Shown here piece by piece: positions 47,815 through 61,800 of a stretch of 64,000 nucleotides of DNA; positions within the stretch are counted from its first letter, which is position 1, and each line of letters starts with the position of its first letter. The stretch spans positions 4,720,996 through 4,784,995 of the forward strand of contig KK106982.1 in NCBI GenBank assembly GCA_000611775.1, in the 5' to 3' direction. The notes beneath the pieces were generated by a model. The model did not search any database. It was not told the DNA's origin and saw only the letters and a program-made list of their open reading frames with translations. This stretch comes from Umbilicaria muhlenbergii (lineage: Eukaryota; Ascomycota; Lecanoromycetes; Umbilicariales; Umbilicariaceae). The position numbers were made by a program, and so were the translations under genes.

Positions 47815-47861
47815 TTAGCTCCCCCCTCAATGTTTTCATCCTTGAAAACTCAACCTTCCTC

Positions 47862-48400
47862 ATGCCTTCATTCAGTATCAGAAAGAAGAAGTCATTTACT
47901 TTTCATCATTCTCATCTGACTGATTCAATCACTGAGAACAGGAGGATTGCCATGTGAACATGTAATCACTGCTTAATCAGTGGCAAGGAGTGCAAGATGT
48001 TGAATGATTATGATAAGTGCAGCATCTGTGTTCAGCTGAGTGTCTCTTGTGACTTGTTCATATCTTCAGAGGAGATCAACAAGATGAGCATGAAGATTCA
48101 TCACCTGAAAAAGAAAAAGAATGCCGTCACAGCACAAAAGTGAGAGATAAGAGTGAAGAAAGAGAGACTTCACAAATAAATCACTTTTCTGAGGAAGAAG
48201 CAGTCAGACTTGATCTGTACTGAACTTTAAAACATTGAAGAGTTGAAGGTGAATGAGTGCATGACTGCTATAACTGCTGATTTTTTTACTGAGCCTTCAC
48301 TCAACTTTCTTGCATCTGAGATTTTCAATCTCAGTGATGTGAACTGACTTCCTGCAGGTTTCTTTGACAGAATCACTGCAGTTTCACTGCACAATGAGTG
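47862..48400 (+). pseudogene. Antisense accessory ORF of element F (Zn2Cys6-like)
   Basis: Third copy of the antisense ORF, here on the plus strand because F is on the minus strand. It starts MPSFSIRKKKSFTFHHSHL (ATG 47862). Six cysteines spaced C-x2-C-x6-C-x8-C-x2-C-x6-C lie at 47961-48050 (TCNHCLISGKECKM... CSICVQLSVSCD), followed by a Lys/Glu/Leu-rich coiled-coil-like stretch to about 48230 and a variable tail reaching the chromodomain-coding end. Broken in this copy. Its start lies 48 bp from the LTR, so the LTR could provide an antisense promoter. Confidence 0.6.
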
Positions 48401-51400
48401 AGATTTTCCTCTGACTCTCATGTGTTTCCTTCACTGTCATATCCTTTTCATTTGATCAAATAATGTGACTCATCATTTATGTCTTGCTGATTTAGAATTT
48501 CTTCTACCTTAAATTCAGCATCTTGACTCTTCAGGTTGATCTCAGGTGATTTCTCTTATAATGATGTTTTCAGGTCTGCTGATTCAAGTAGTGATACATG
48601 AAATACTGAGTGTATTCACATAGTGAGTGAAAGCTCAAGCTCATAGTTGATGCTTCTCTTAGTTTTTGCAATTTGAAAAGGTCTCAACTTTGTGTGATTC
48701 AATTTGTTGCTAAGTCACTTTGTCTTGATATTGTGATGCAGAAGATATACTTTGTCCCTTTCTTTAAGAGTAAATCCCTTAACTCTCTTTTTATTGTGAT
48801 ATACTGCTGACTTTTTTAAAGTGAATTTGATGTTCTTCTGCAACATTTTGTGCAGGTTCTTAAAGTGATTCACTTGTACTCTTGCTTTCTGTGCTATCAT
48901 TACTAACCCCCTGACCTCATTCATAGCTGAGTTGAAACTGTAATTGATGTAGAATGATGATACTTCAGTTGTCTCTGTTGCTGCTGAATTGTATGTTAAC
49001 TGAGTTATCAGTAAGAGTTCTACTCAATTAGTTTGCTGATAATTAATGTAACATCACAGGTACTGTTTCATAATTTAATTTAATCATTCTGTCTGTTCAT
49101 CTGTCTGAGGATGATATGATGTTGACAACTTGTGATGAATCCTCAACTGATTCATTAATGATTTTCAGAACTTGAAGGTGAAGAGTTTGTCCTTATCAGA
49201 GATTATCTCTTTCAGCAGTTTATGATTGACTGTTATAATTTTTAAAAACATATATGTGAGTTCCTCTGCTGATGATGCTTCATTATAAGGTATGAAGTAT
49301 TCATACTTCATAAATCTGTCAGTGATAATTAATATTGAATCATAAACTGCTTTCATCAGGGGTTCTTTCAACCTTGATAGCTTAATTACAAAGTTTAATG
49401 TGATACTTGCTCATGGTCTTGATGATGTCTTTGATGACTTAAGTAAACTGTATAATTTATGTTGATCTGCTTTGCTTCTTCAGCAGATGTCATACTTTTG
49501 AATGATTTCTTTAATCTTCTTTTTCATGTGTGAGAAGTAATATGTCCTTGTGAGTCATTTTATCATTTTGTTAATTCCTTGGTGACTGTGCATCTTGTTG
49601 AAATGACTTTCCTCTATTAGCTTCCGTTGAAGACTAATAGAAACATAAATCAAGTCTTGAAAAAGTAATAAGCTTTTCTCTTTTTTAAAGCTTTCATGAT
49701 TCTTAATATTCTGAAGAACCTGCTGTGCTAACTTATCATTTTTCAACACTTTTTGAATCTCATTTTCAAAAATGTTATCCTCTACTCATATGATGAGGTT
49801 GAATTATTTATTGAAAGACATGTCCTCTTGCTCATCCTCTCAGAGGATAGCATGACTGATGACTGATTTATCTTGCAAGTAATCAACTCATTAACTGAAA
49901 GTGTCTGCCTTGATGTTCTTCAATCCTTTTCAATAATGAATCTTGAAATTATACTGTGACAATTCTTCTGATCAATGCACTTGTCTTCAATTTAAGACTT
50001 TCATTGTCATGAAATACAACAGATTTTTATGATCTGAGTATACTTAAACCTCATGTTTAAGTTCTTTCAGATACACACGTCATTGCTTGAATGCATCAAC
50101 AATAATTAACAGCTCCTTGTCATGTATCTTGTAACTCATTTCAGCACTTGAAAACTTTCTCAAATAGAAAGCTACTGATCATAAATGTCTCTTATCATTT
50201 GACTGATTGATGCATGCTTTTATAGCTTCATCTGACGCGTCCGTCTTGAGTGTAATAGATTTCTCAGGGTTGAAACTTATGAGAATCAGTTGAGAAGTGA
50301 ACCTCTTCTTCAACTCATTGAAGGCTTTTTGTGCTTCAGGTGATCACTTGAATTTCTGATCTTTCTTGATCAACTCTGTTAAAGGTGATGTGATTTTTAA
50401 ATACTTTTCAATAAACTTCTTATAGAAGTTCATGAACTCAAGGAAGGACTGTACTTCCTTGATGTTCTTTAATACTGATCATTCAATCACAGATTATATT
50501 TTCTCTGAGTTCATTCATAACCCCTCTGATGTTATTATGAAGCCTAGGAAGTGTACTTCCTTGAAATGAAAAAGACTTTTCTCAGGCTTTATCTGTAATC
50601 CTGCATCTTGAAGTGCTTGTAGAACTTTTCAAACATGTTGAACATGCTGCTCCTTTGTCTTGAAGTAGATCAGTATGTTGTTGAGGTAAATGATCATGAA
50701 CTGATTTAAATATTCTCACAGTACATTATTAATAAAAGTCTGAAAAGTTACTGACGTGTTCATTAATCTGAAAGGCATTATCAGGTACTCATAGAGTTTA
50801 AATCTTGTTCAGAACACAGTTTTTCATTCATCTCCTTCTTTGATATGAATCTGGTTGAAGGCTCCTGAAATATTAAACTTGATAAATCATTATGCTCTCT
50901 GAAACTGATCCTGCAGTTCTGAAATGAGTGACAAAGGATAACTGTTCTTGATGATTATGTTGTTTAATGCTCAATAGTCAACACACAACTTAAGTGAATC
51001 ATCTGATTTTGGCATGAACAGTATTAAATATTCAGCTGAAGATTAAGATTCTCATATGAATCCTTTTTGTAAGTTCTCCTTTAAGTATTCTCATAAAGCG
51101 TTTAACTTCTGAGATGACAATGAGTAGATAAGTTGTTTCATTGATGTGCAATCTTTCATGATCTTGATTTCATGATTTCATTTTTAATGTTTCAGCAAGG
51201 CGTCCTGATCCTTTACAGTCATAAACAATTCCTTGAAGTCTTTATATTCTTTAAGGATAAATAGCTTGATAATAAAGTCTTAATCATCTTTGACTCACCT
51301 GCTTCACAGTACCTTTGCATCAGGATTTTTTAATTCCTCATGCATTTCTTTCACTGACATAATGAAGATCTTCACACCTTCAGATGAGGTAAGAACTGAA

Positions 51401-52378
51401 TATAATTTATTTAAATTATCACTCTTAACAAAGTATATCTCATTTTCAGCTCAATCAATCATCAGATTGATCACTTGAAGTCATGATATTCTCAGGATTA
51501 TATCACTTCCTGATTGCTTCATTATGTTAAATTGAATTTTTTCTCAATGTCAACCTAAATGCATAAGAGTAGGAACTGTTTCTTGATTTACTCATTCATC
51601 ATTATGTTTCATAAAGATCTCATTAAACTCTTAAAGTTTAAAGGAATTCTGCTTCACCTGTGTCTGAATTACATGTTTCATAATAAATCCTGAGTTCATG
51701 AAGTTCCTTGTGCAGTCACTGTCTATTAACAGTCAGGCTGACTGGCTGTTGACTTTAACTCAGACATGAAAGTTGCTCATGTCTTTCTGTGCTGCAGCAG
51801 TGAACTCTCATTGTCATTCACTGCTTGAAGACTTCAAAGTAAGCGTCTTCAGAGACCTCTGACTTGAAGGGCCTCTTAGTTTTTTGAATTAAAAGGGGAG
51901 AAACTTAAGTTCTTCCTTACATACTTGAAGTCTTTCAGATTCACTCTCTGAGCTGAATGTTTACTCAGATCTCTCTTAAAGTATTCACTTCAGAGTTCTC
52001 ATACTTTCATATGAAGTTCTCATGAGATGTGTGCTTCATCAGAGGTAATATATCCTTCACTGATGATGAACTGAGAACCTTTTAAAGATGTCTTCTTAAT
52101 TATATCTTGATAATTGATTTCTTCATGATTTTGTTTCTGCATAAATACATCTCAAATAATGTAAAGGATTTGATTCTTTATCTTTTTTACTCACTTCATG
52201 TACTCCTCTTTCTTGCTGAGGGTGTTGAGTATTTCAATGTACATTTGAATTCACCTTTCTTCATGAGTAATTAATCACTCATTGTTGTCTTCTTTCATGA
52301 GTTCCTCTGAATCTTCAGAAGATGTTACTTTCATGAAGTCTTCCTCTTCACTGAATGAGGGTATCATATCATCACTGT

Positions 52379-52659
52379 TGTAAGGGGCTGAGTGTATGAC
52401 AGTCATCATAATGATGTTTGAACGGGGTGTCGTAGGCAAAAGTCATGATAAGGTCAATGCAGTGATTATACATCTTTTATTCAGTGACAAAACTGATCAC
52501 TGAGGAAGCAGGTTTCTGAACCTTCTTGTGAAGAGTTTTCACTTGATGTCAAGGCGCTAGGCGCTGAGTCATCATATTTATATAATGTCATACTATAGTG
52601 TCATATTATAATGTCATATTAATGTTGTACTGTCATATTATTATATGATGACCCTGACA
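52379..52659 (-). repeat. Element G 3' LTR
   Basis: 281 bp, from TGTAAGGGGCTGAG to ACCCTGACA. It includes a run of TGTCATAT/TGTCATACT motifs near its right end and the palindrome GGCGCTAGGCGC. Confidence 0.93.
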
Positions 52660-53143
52660 CAGCATTCCCCTTCTCATGACGTCATCCCTGATGTCAATTG
52701 ACTCTGAATTCATCATTATAGACATCATCATGATGGCCTGATAAGTGGTTGACCATGTAGGGTGAGGGTGTGAAATCATGTTAAAGTAAGGCTGATCACA
52801 TGCCTCACTTAATTGTTATGATATCACGCCTGGCAGTAAGTTCCTCCTAACATAAATATTGAAATCAAAATGTTTATCATAGATTTAAAACACTTTTCCC
52901 TTGTGTTTCTTCTTCATCATCTCTCTTATGACATGTTGTCATACTTCTCATGACTTTTTCACAGCTCATTGAGTGACCTGATGACTTCATGACATCATTC
53001 CTCATTGCAGAGGTGTTCACCTCATGAAGGAAGTGTCATGAAGCTTGCAGCTCATGCTTCATTTGTGATGTCATACTTCCTGTCATACTTCATATGAGTG
53101 CTAACATGGTATATAGGCAATCAATACTTGAACTCTTGAACTC

Positions 53144-53677
53144 ATGACTGCAGACAACAGTGAAGACTCATCTTCATCAGAGAAGCCTGTTGATCTCTGA
53201 GTGCAGTGTGATGAGGAGGGCTCTGAGTCAGAGTCAGTGAATGAAATTGTGATGATCAACACCTTCAGAAAGAGATGAGGAAACAGAGTGATAAAACTGA
53301 TTATTCAGCACTTGAAGAGAGTCAAGTGTTTACCTCTGAGTGACATCTTCAGCAGCAGTTCCTGCTCTGTGTGATGTCATGATGATACCTCACTGCCGGC
53401 TCATGTGCAGCAAGCTCATCATCATGAGCGTGTGATTTAAGAGAACCTCAGTCACATGTTGTCAGATACTGCTCACTGTGACTCTTATATAAGAGCTGAA
53501 GTTGATCACTGCTTTGTGTTGAACAGAGGAGCCTGCACGTGTTGCATGTCTCTTCACAACTCTCATGAGCAATGCACAGCAGAGCCTCTGATCATCACTG
53601 CTCTTAACTCTGAAAGCTCTGATGTTGTTGTCCTGCTGCATGTTTATGATGATCAGAGAGGTGACAGCACATCATAA
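53144..53677 (+). pseudogene. Antisense accessory ORF of element G
   Basis: Plus-strand coding-like frame opposite to gag-pol, between chromodomain and 3' LTR. It begins MTADNSEDSSSSEKPVDL and continues acidic (DEEGSESESVNEIV). It ends with an uninterrupted 73-codon stretch (53456-53677) holding a cysteine/histidine cluster (GACTCCMSLHNSHEQC). A TATA-like TGGTATATAGG (53108-53118) stands about 30 bp before the ATG. Further plus-strand coding-like sequence at about 53937-54107 (HHQEYVELCEQCHVEEM) may belong to a later exon. I do not recognise the family; slot and orientation parallel the Zn2Cys6-like ORFs of A, B and F. Broken in this copy. Confidence 0.5.
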
Positions 53678-56600
53678 GTCTGCCTTTCTCAATCCCCTTT
53701 TGTTTTGTTTAGTATGACAAAGTGTCATACTTTTGTCATACTTTATGTCATACTTTTGCATTGCTAATTAGTCATAGTGTTCAATGACTGATCATCAGAT
53801 CCTCACGCTGTCATCTTTTATCAATCATTATCAGCACTCTTCACGCCCCCTGCAGCTGCTCCTCAACGTGAGTCTCACGGCATTTATAATGAGGTGATTA
53901 ATGTTAATTCAGTAATCTCAAGAAGCTCATTCAAGCTCTTGCTGTCTTGCTGAAGAGCACTGCTCACGCTCTTCATGTCCTCAACACTCATCAATCTCAT
54001 CATCATCAAGAGTATGTTGAACTCTGTGAGCAGTGCCATGTTGAGGAGATGAGGTCAGAGGCTTCATCAAATAGTGAAGAAGAGTTTAAGATGATGAAAG
54101 ACAAGTAGATAAATGAGGGTGACTTGACATGACACTGATGAGAGATTAAGTGCAAGGTGCTGATCTCAGGTTCATTTTGATCTTCAAACCTGAAATGAAA
54201 TGCTTCTGCGCTTAAGTGTTCTCTGCAATGTGACATGTCTGTGATAATGTAGTTCATGCAGTAATCCTATTAAAGATTTCATCATAGCAGCATAGCTCCT
54301 GTCATATTCTTGTCATAAAGTACTGACTCTGTCATAAGAGATCAAGTTAACAAAGCTGACAAAGTTTTCAATTCTTAAGACTCATGACTTTTGTGACAGC
54401 TTTCTTAAGGCTCATGACTTTTGCAACAGCTTTCTTAAGGCTCATGACTTTTGTGACAGCTTCTCAATCAATCTTGAAGAGTCACATCATACAGCTCACC
54501 TGAATTTCAGTTTGTCAAGATTGTCAGCATGAAATTTTCACATTTTTGCCTTTGCATTGCAGATGAAGTGTGTTGACTCTCATGTGTCATCTCACACCTG
54601 GTCTGTCAGCTTTCATTTAATGAGGTATTGAAGCCTGCTGTCATGAACATGGTTATCCACAATTGCCTCAACTTCTCACTCATCATCTCAGTTGAGTAGC
54701 AGGTCTTTTCCTGCCAATGCAGAAGACACATGACATGTGCCTTGAAATGACTTCAATAAAGTGATGTTGAATACATTATAGATGTTTTGATCCTCTGAGA
54801 GGTCAAGTTCATATGATGATTGACTTATCACATGTCATATCATGAATGAGCTGAGCTTTTTTCAATGCAGTTTCTTCATCTGATTGTTCACTGACACATT
54901 CTTTTCATTGATCAGTACTAAATCACCTTCTTTGAATGTTATCTTCATTCAGTGCTGATTATAATAGTTTGCATACATTTCATTAACCTGTCATAACTGC
55001 TCCTGAGCTGTTGCAATTTGATCTTGAAGCTGCTGTGCATCTGCATAGAGTCTTATTTGTTCATGTGAGTGCTGTATAAACAGTCTACTTAGGCTCATCT
55101 GAGGGTCTCACTTTAAATTAAGCTGAAAGGGGCTCTTTCCTGTAGCAGCATGTATGAAGTTGTTGTACAAGAACTTCATGCAGAGTAGAAGCTTCACTCA
55201 GTTCTCTTGCTGCTCATTAATGAATATGCATAAATACACCTTCAGGGACTGGTTCTGCCTCTCTGTTTGACTGTCAGTTTACAGGTGGAAAGCTGTTGAC
55301 ATGTTATGATGACATCACATGTGAAAGCAGAAGCTGATTCACTGCTCTGATGTAAACAGCTTGTCTCTGTCTGTGATTAGAACTTCTGACATGTCATGAT
55401 GCTTGATTATGTCCTGAATAAACACTTCAATGAAGTCAGCAACTGACATTGTCTTCTGTACTGAAATATAGTGAGTCATTTTGGTCAACTTATCAACTAC
55501 AACAAGGATTGAATCTCATATCATACTTTCATACGTGCTGCTCAGTGGCAGATTCATAATGAAGTTCATTGTCACTGTATATCATGACTCAGTTGAAACT
55601 GACAATGAGTTTAATAACCTGTATGGTTTGTGATGAGCTGGCTTCACTTTTTGGCATTCAACACAGTCATGACAGTAACATCATACATCTCTGACAGCAT
55701 CAGATCAGTCATAAGATCATTGCATCAATTTTGCAGTTCTTGACTTCCCAAAATGACCTGCAAAAACATCATCATGAAATTGACTGATCATCACATTGCA
55801 GAGGGCAGAGTTCTGTGAAATGTAGATCTTATCATCATAATGTATGACATCATTTATTTCTTGCCAACATTTTCATATATCTGACAGTATAGATGTCATA
55901 TTTGGCTGCATTTCTGATGTCATGATCATCTCAAGATTCATGTCTATATTCATATTTATCATCTCAGACTCAGTCAAGTTGTTTTTATCCTCAAAAGGGG
56001 TAGTTAATCCCTGTCATACTCATCATATCAAACTGTCTTTCAACTGCTCAGTATGAATCACATGTTCAAGTTGTTTAATAAACATTTTTATATAAGCTGT
56101 TATCTCCTCACCTATTGGTGAGTGAGTAAACATGAGTTGAAGTGCTTCAACAGTGTCAGCAGAAGTGCTATCCTCAATTTAAAGGTTAATAAAAATGTGA
56201 CTTGCATCATCATTCATAGCTGCAGTGTTTGCTGAGTTATTCTTGATTGAGTGCTGCTGAGGCTCTGCATACTTAAGTCCTCTTATTCAGTCACGGCTTG
56301 CTTCTCAAGCATGTAGGTCACGGACTGCTGATGTTTCAGTTGTATCATCAGCTTCAGTATTCATCATACTGATATATTCATCACGGCTTGCTTCTCAAGC
56401 ATGTAGATCATGAACTGCTGATGTTTCAGTCATGCTGTCAGCTTCAGTATTTGTTGTATTAACATATTCATCACAGCTTGCTTCTTCTTGAGCAGATAAG
56501 TTCTGCACTGCTGATGTTTTAATGAGATCATCATCTTCAGTGTTCATCATATCAGTAGTATTCATTGTGACAGGTATGATGTTCTCTTGTCATAACCTCT

Positions 56601-59600
56601 GTCATACTGAGTGTCTTGACTGCAGTGTCATTACAGCAAGCGTGTATAATTTCTCCTGCACTGACTTATAATCCTTGCTTCCTAAATGAAAGGACTGTCA
56701 TACTATTTCAGCAGCAGTCAAGGTACTGACAGCCTTCAGCAGTTCATAATCAGATCATCTTGACAGACTGTCAGCAGAGTTCTTCTTGCCCTCTTAATAT
56801 GTGATCTTAAAGTCATACTCAGTGAGCTTTTCAGCTCACTTGAGCTGCCTTCATGTGAGGTTTGAGGTAGTCATGAACCAAACAAGGTTTGCATGATCAA
56901 TCAGTATGACAATTTGATGTTTAGCACCTTGACAGTAGTGCTGTCAATGATGCATGATTTTCATGATGACAAGGAGCTCTTGCTCACCTGTATCATATCA
57001 GATCTCAGTATTTAGCAGCTTCTTGTTGTAGTAAGCAATTGATAATCAGTGCAATTGACTGTCAACCTTAAAGTGTTGCATCAAGATTCTGTCAATTGTG
57101 AATTCAGAGGCGTCTGTTTCAACCCTCATGAGTTTGTTTTCATCAAAATAGTGTAGTAATGAAGCACTCATGAAGATCTTCTTCAGAGCATTAAACACTT
57201 TCAATGTGACTCCTGAGAGTGAAAAAGAGGCAGGTATAACATTTTCTTGTCATAGTTCTTCTTCAACTTGCAGGTTGCATGCTGAATATCTTGTATTAAA
57301 TCTTCACAATGAGGTCAGGCTGTTCTGCTTTCTTTTAGTAGCAGTTCATTGAGACTGAAGAGGAGAGGATGATGTATCCTCAGTCTTCTTTTTATTCTTT
57401 CCTGTTTTCAGGAGATTTAACAGTGATGTTGCAATTCATGAATAATCTCTTATAAACCTTCAGAAAAAGTTAATGAAGCCTAGAAAGACCTGCAATTCAT
57501 GAATGTTCTCTGAGAGTAGTCATTCTTCAACGGCGTGAATTCTTTCTGAACTCATATGTATGCCTTCAGTATTGATCTTAAACCTCAGGAAGTTCACTTT
57601 CATTGCATTAAAGAAGCATTTGCTGATCTTAAGATGAAGATCATGATGTTATAAAACAGTTAATACTTGTCATACATGCTCCTCATGTTCAGATTCATCT
57701 TTGCTGAAGATCAGGATATCATCTAGATAAATCACACAAGTTATATCAAGGAACTCATCAAGAGTCTTATCAATGAAGGCCTGAAACATAGCAGGAGCAT
57801 TTGTGAGACTGAAAGGCATGACAAGATATTTGAACAGGCTGAATCATGTTCAGAATGCTGTTTTTCACTCATCTTCACCCTTGATTTGTATTTGATTATA
57901 TGCATTCTTGCAGTTCAGCTTAGTGAACTTCTTAGCTCCTTGAAGACGGTTCAACATATCTGATATGAGTGATAAGGGATAATGATTCTTAATGATAATG
58001 TCATTCAACTGTTTATAATCAATGATCAGTCACAGGCTTCTGTCTGATTTAGGCATGAACATGACAGGTGAAGCTGCAGATGATATTAATTTACAGATTA
58101 TGCCTGCTTTCATAACATCATCTAAATATACCTTCAGTACATCAAGCTCAGTCAGGAACATTGAGTATAACTTTTTAAATGAAGGTTGCTGCTTCAGTTT
58201 CAAGTCAATGACATGATCATGTGAACCTCTCTCAGGCAGAGACTGCTTCTCAGTCACTTGAAATATGTTCATGTAATCATGATATTCAGGCAGTAATGTG
58301 TCATACACATCTCTACTCCTGTCATACTGTAATGAGTTCATCTGGAGGGTATATTTTTTCATATCAGCCACTAGGTCCGCCGGCCCTATAAAGCAGTCAG
58401 TAATGATGAGGTTGTTCATACATAGAACATTCTTCAAAGCCTTCTTTTCACCAGCAGTGAATATACAGCGTGCAGTAGTATGTTTTGACTTTCTTCATAG
58501 GAATTTACCCGTATCATAGTAGTGATTTAAGTTTGCATGAACTAGAAATGATAGCCTGAGAACAAAAGGAGCTGATGTGTTGTCTTGTGTAACAAAGAAA
58601 TGATTGCTATAATGGTAAAGTTGATCATCAGTGTCATACACTGTAATCATCAGTACAACAGACTCTGATAGCTCAATCACATTACCTCATGCATTGCCTT
58701 GAGCCTCATAGGATTCAGTAAATAGGAACAGCTTATTGACAACATCTCATGTGATTGTATTGCCCTGACTGCCATTGTTGATAATATATGAATATTGTGA
58801 AGATTTGCTCATCATATCACTCATTGTCATTATGTGCAGTTCCACCTCTAGTTGCACTGATATCAGACGTGAGATATCATCAATAATCAGTAGTGAGGCA
58901 AACTGAAGGTGATTCATGAGTCATTTATTCACATTAACTGCAGTGAAGACGGCTGTAGATCATTCAGTCATACAATCATTTGTTCAGTGACTGATGACTT
59001 CACATTTAATGCAGAGACCTGCTGACCTTCATGCATTCACTTCATTCCTTGAGATGAAGTCTCCTTGTCAGCGTGAGGGGGTTGTGAATGTTCATGTCAT
59101 CATCATAGTTGCTCTCTCAGTGATTAATATATGATTGAGGTTCTGGCTCTGATTACAGTCACTTTCATGATAGAAACCTCATGAGTTGTTTTCTCTTTCA
59201 CAGCTGAATTGAGTGAATTGGGTGCAGGTTGTTTATTGTTCAGTGAGGAATTCTTTTCTGTTGTAGTATGACATCTGTGTTGTACTTTTGTCATTGTTAT
59301 CAGTTTTGCTTTGATGATCCTTTTTGATGTCTGAGCAGCTTTGAAACAGTTCATGATTAATGATGACATCAAGATGTGCTGAAATTTCCTGCACTGACTG
59401 TCTTGCAACCTGCGTCAGATCTCAACATCATAATTCAGTCAAGATGTGATGAGGAAGTCTTGATCATCAGCAGTCTTAAATGAGCATCTCACTGATCTCT
59501 TTGTGTGAGGTTGAAAGAAAGCAGTAGAGTTCTGATAATCTGTCATATCAGGAGGTGATTATATCATGATTACAAAATTTAGCTGCATTGAAGGTGATGA

Positions 59601-60347
59601 TATTTCATTCATTCATGTCTTCATCAGGGGATAGGTTCTTCTTTAAAACCTTTAAAAAGTTGTTGTAAATGACTTAAGTGTGATCATGCTGCTCCTTTTG
59701 CTTTCATCAGTCACTCATGACTGTTTTCTCAAGGTAAGTGCCTGCTCAGATGATGAAATCTCATTCAGTAAAAAATTGCTCTGACATCAGCTCCTGATTT
59801 TGATTAATTTCATTCAAGTATTTCTGAAGTTTTCATCTCATGACTTTGATGCCTCCTGCATAGAGATGAGGCTCTCATGGCTTTATAAGATGTTGAAAAG
59901 GGGGAGGTGTGATGTCTGTCATAACTTGACATCATAATTCATGTGATGAACCTGCGTCATTCTCTGAGTTTATCATAATTAAAGAATTTTCTTGCAGATG
60001 TTGATTGAGCTCCTGAAGCTTCCTTTTATTGTCCTCAAACTTAATTTCTTGTTGTATGCATTGTAATTGTAGTCACTGACGCTTGATGACCTCCTGATTA
60101 TGAGCAGTGACTGCCTTAAGATCTTCAATGATGTTGTTGAGGTTGCCTGCAGTGATATGTTCATCATCATCAATGATGTCAGAAGTAAGAGTATTGATGA
60201 CTGATAATATAAACCTGTTAGTTGAAGAGCCTGCCTCAGCTTGATTGTTGACTGTTTCACTGACCTGATGAGATTGAAGTGTTGATGTCATCATGTCTTA
60301 TTTGCTTTCAACGTGACTGTTCACCTGAAGGTACTGAGTGATCAGTA

Positions 60348-60628
60348 TGTAAGAGGCTGAGTGTATGACAGTCATCATAATGATGTTTGAACAGAGTGTC
60401 ATAGGCAAAAGTCATGATAAAGTCAATGCAGTGATTATACGTCTTCTATTTGATGACAAAACTGATCACTGAGGAAGCAGGTTTCTGAACCTTCTTGTGA
60501 AGAGTTTTCACTTGATGTCAAGGCGCTAGGCGCTGAGTCATCATATTTATATAATGTCATACTATAGTGTTGTATTATAATGTTGTATTAGTGTTGTACT
60601 GTCATATTATTATATGATGGCTCTGACA
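60348..60628 (-). repeat. Element G 5' LTR
   Basis: 281-bp partner of 52379-52659; followed at 60629-60633 by the ACTGT target duplication and then the resumed gag of element F. Confidence 0.93.
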
Positions 60629-61800
60629 ACTGTCAACATAATTATCTTTCAGGTTGAACTGCTCTCATCTGACTTGATGTCTCTCTACATCTGTGATGAG
60701 GTTTCAGTGAGAGGTTGCAGCATACTCTTTTGCCTTCTTTGATTGACATGAAAATCATTCAAAGCTGTCTTTATCACTTCAGTAAACTGTACAACTGTCA
60801 TTGTAACAGGCTGTTCAAGACATAGTGTTGTGCTGAACTGATTATTTCAGTGCTGACTCTTTTAGCACAGCAGCATATGTCTTCTTCTTTGATGAAAAGG
60901 CTTTCATTGAGACTCAACAATTGCATGTGAAATGTTCTGACTTTTCACAGTTATAACAATTTCCTTTACCCTTGATACTCTTTGATAACTGCTTGGTTCC
61001 TCTCTGAAATTGATTCTTTCAGAAAGTCACATCAATTTTCATTGACTGAGGGCTGTAATAAGGTTGATTGTTATACTGAGTGCTTTCATGAGGCTTGTTC
61101 ATCTTTGGTGATATGTAATTCTTCTGGCTTTTTTTCATAGATCTTTCATATGCGTGGTTGTTGATGATGACTGACTTTTTAATCATCTTGACTAAGGTGC
61201 TTGATCACTTTGATCAGGAGATTTCATCTTTGATGAAGTTTTTTAAGCCTTTATAATACTGCACAGTTAAGGCAGTGTCATCTCAATTTGTATACATGAT
61301 GTGTCTCTGAAAATTGACTGCATACATCATGACAGCTTCTTTCTGCACAATATTGCAGATTTCTCACTTCATGATTTTTTTCTGATTAATGATCTCAAAC
61401 ATGATTCTTATCTGCTTCTTGAACTCCTCTAAATTGAAGAAGATTTTATTTGTTTCATTGTCATGATCCTTCTTCTCATTTTTCATATAATCTCAGAGAG
61501 TCAGCTTGAATCAATTGAGAGCATCAGACCTCAAATAAAAAGATGCATACAACACTTTGTCAGCTTCCTTCTTGAACATGATGTGATTGAGGTGAATGTA
61601 AGTATCAAGCTGAGTGAGGAATGAACTCAGCATTCTTCATTTTCTTAAAAACTTATCTGATGATGAGATCTTGATCTTCATCCCTGATGATGCTGAACTC
61701 TCAACAACTGATGAGTCACAACTGAAAGTTGCCATCCTTTTGAGGGACTCATGAGTCACAGTTCATTTCACAACTGATATTCTGATGATGATGCTCAAAA

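Larger units (their letters stand above)
52379..60628 (-). mobile_element. Ty3 chromodomain LTR element G (minus strand), nested in F
   Basis: 8250-bp element in the gag-protease region of F, with target duplication ACTGT (52374-52378 and 60629-60633). The two 281-bp LTRs (52379-52659 and 60348-60628) are near-identical, differing almost only by transitions. Parts, right to left: gag about 59.0-60.3 kb, protease about 58.5-58.8 kb, reverse transcriptase about 57.6-58.4 kb (YLDDILIF near 57.72 kb; an uninterrupted 135-codon stretch at 58030-58437), RNase H about 57.0-57.2 kb, integrase about 55.1-56.0 kb, chromodomain about 54.55-54.70 kb (QYLIKWK). A long left part (52.66-54.3 kb) has plus-strand coding. 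It is from a different family to A/F, less decayed than they are, and must be younger than F. Broken by several to many lesions. Confidence 0.93.
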
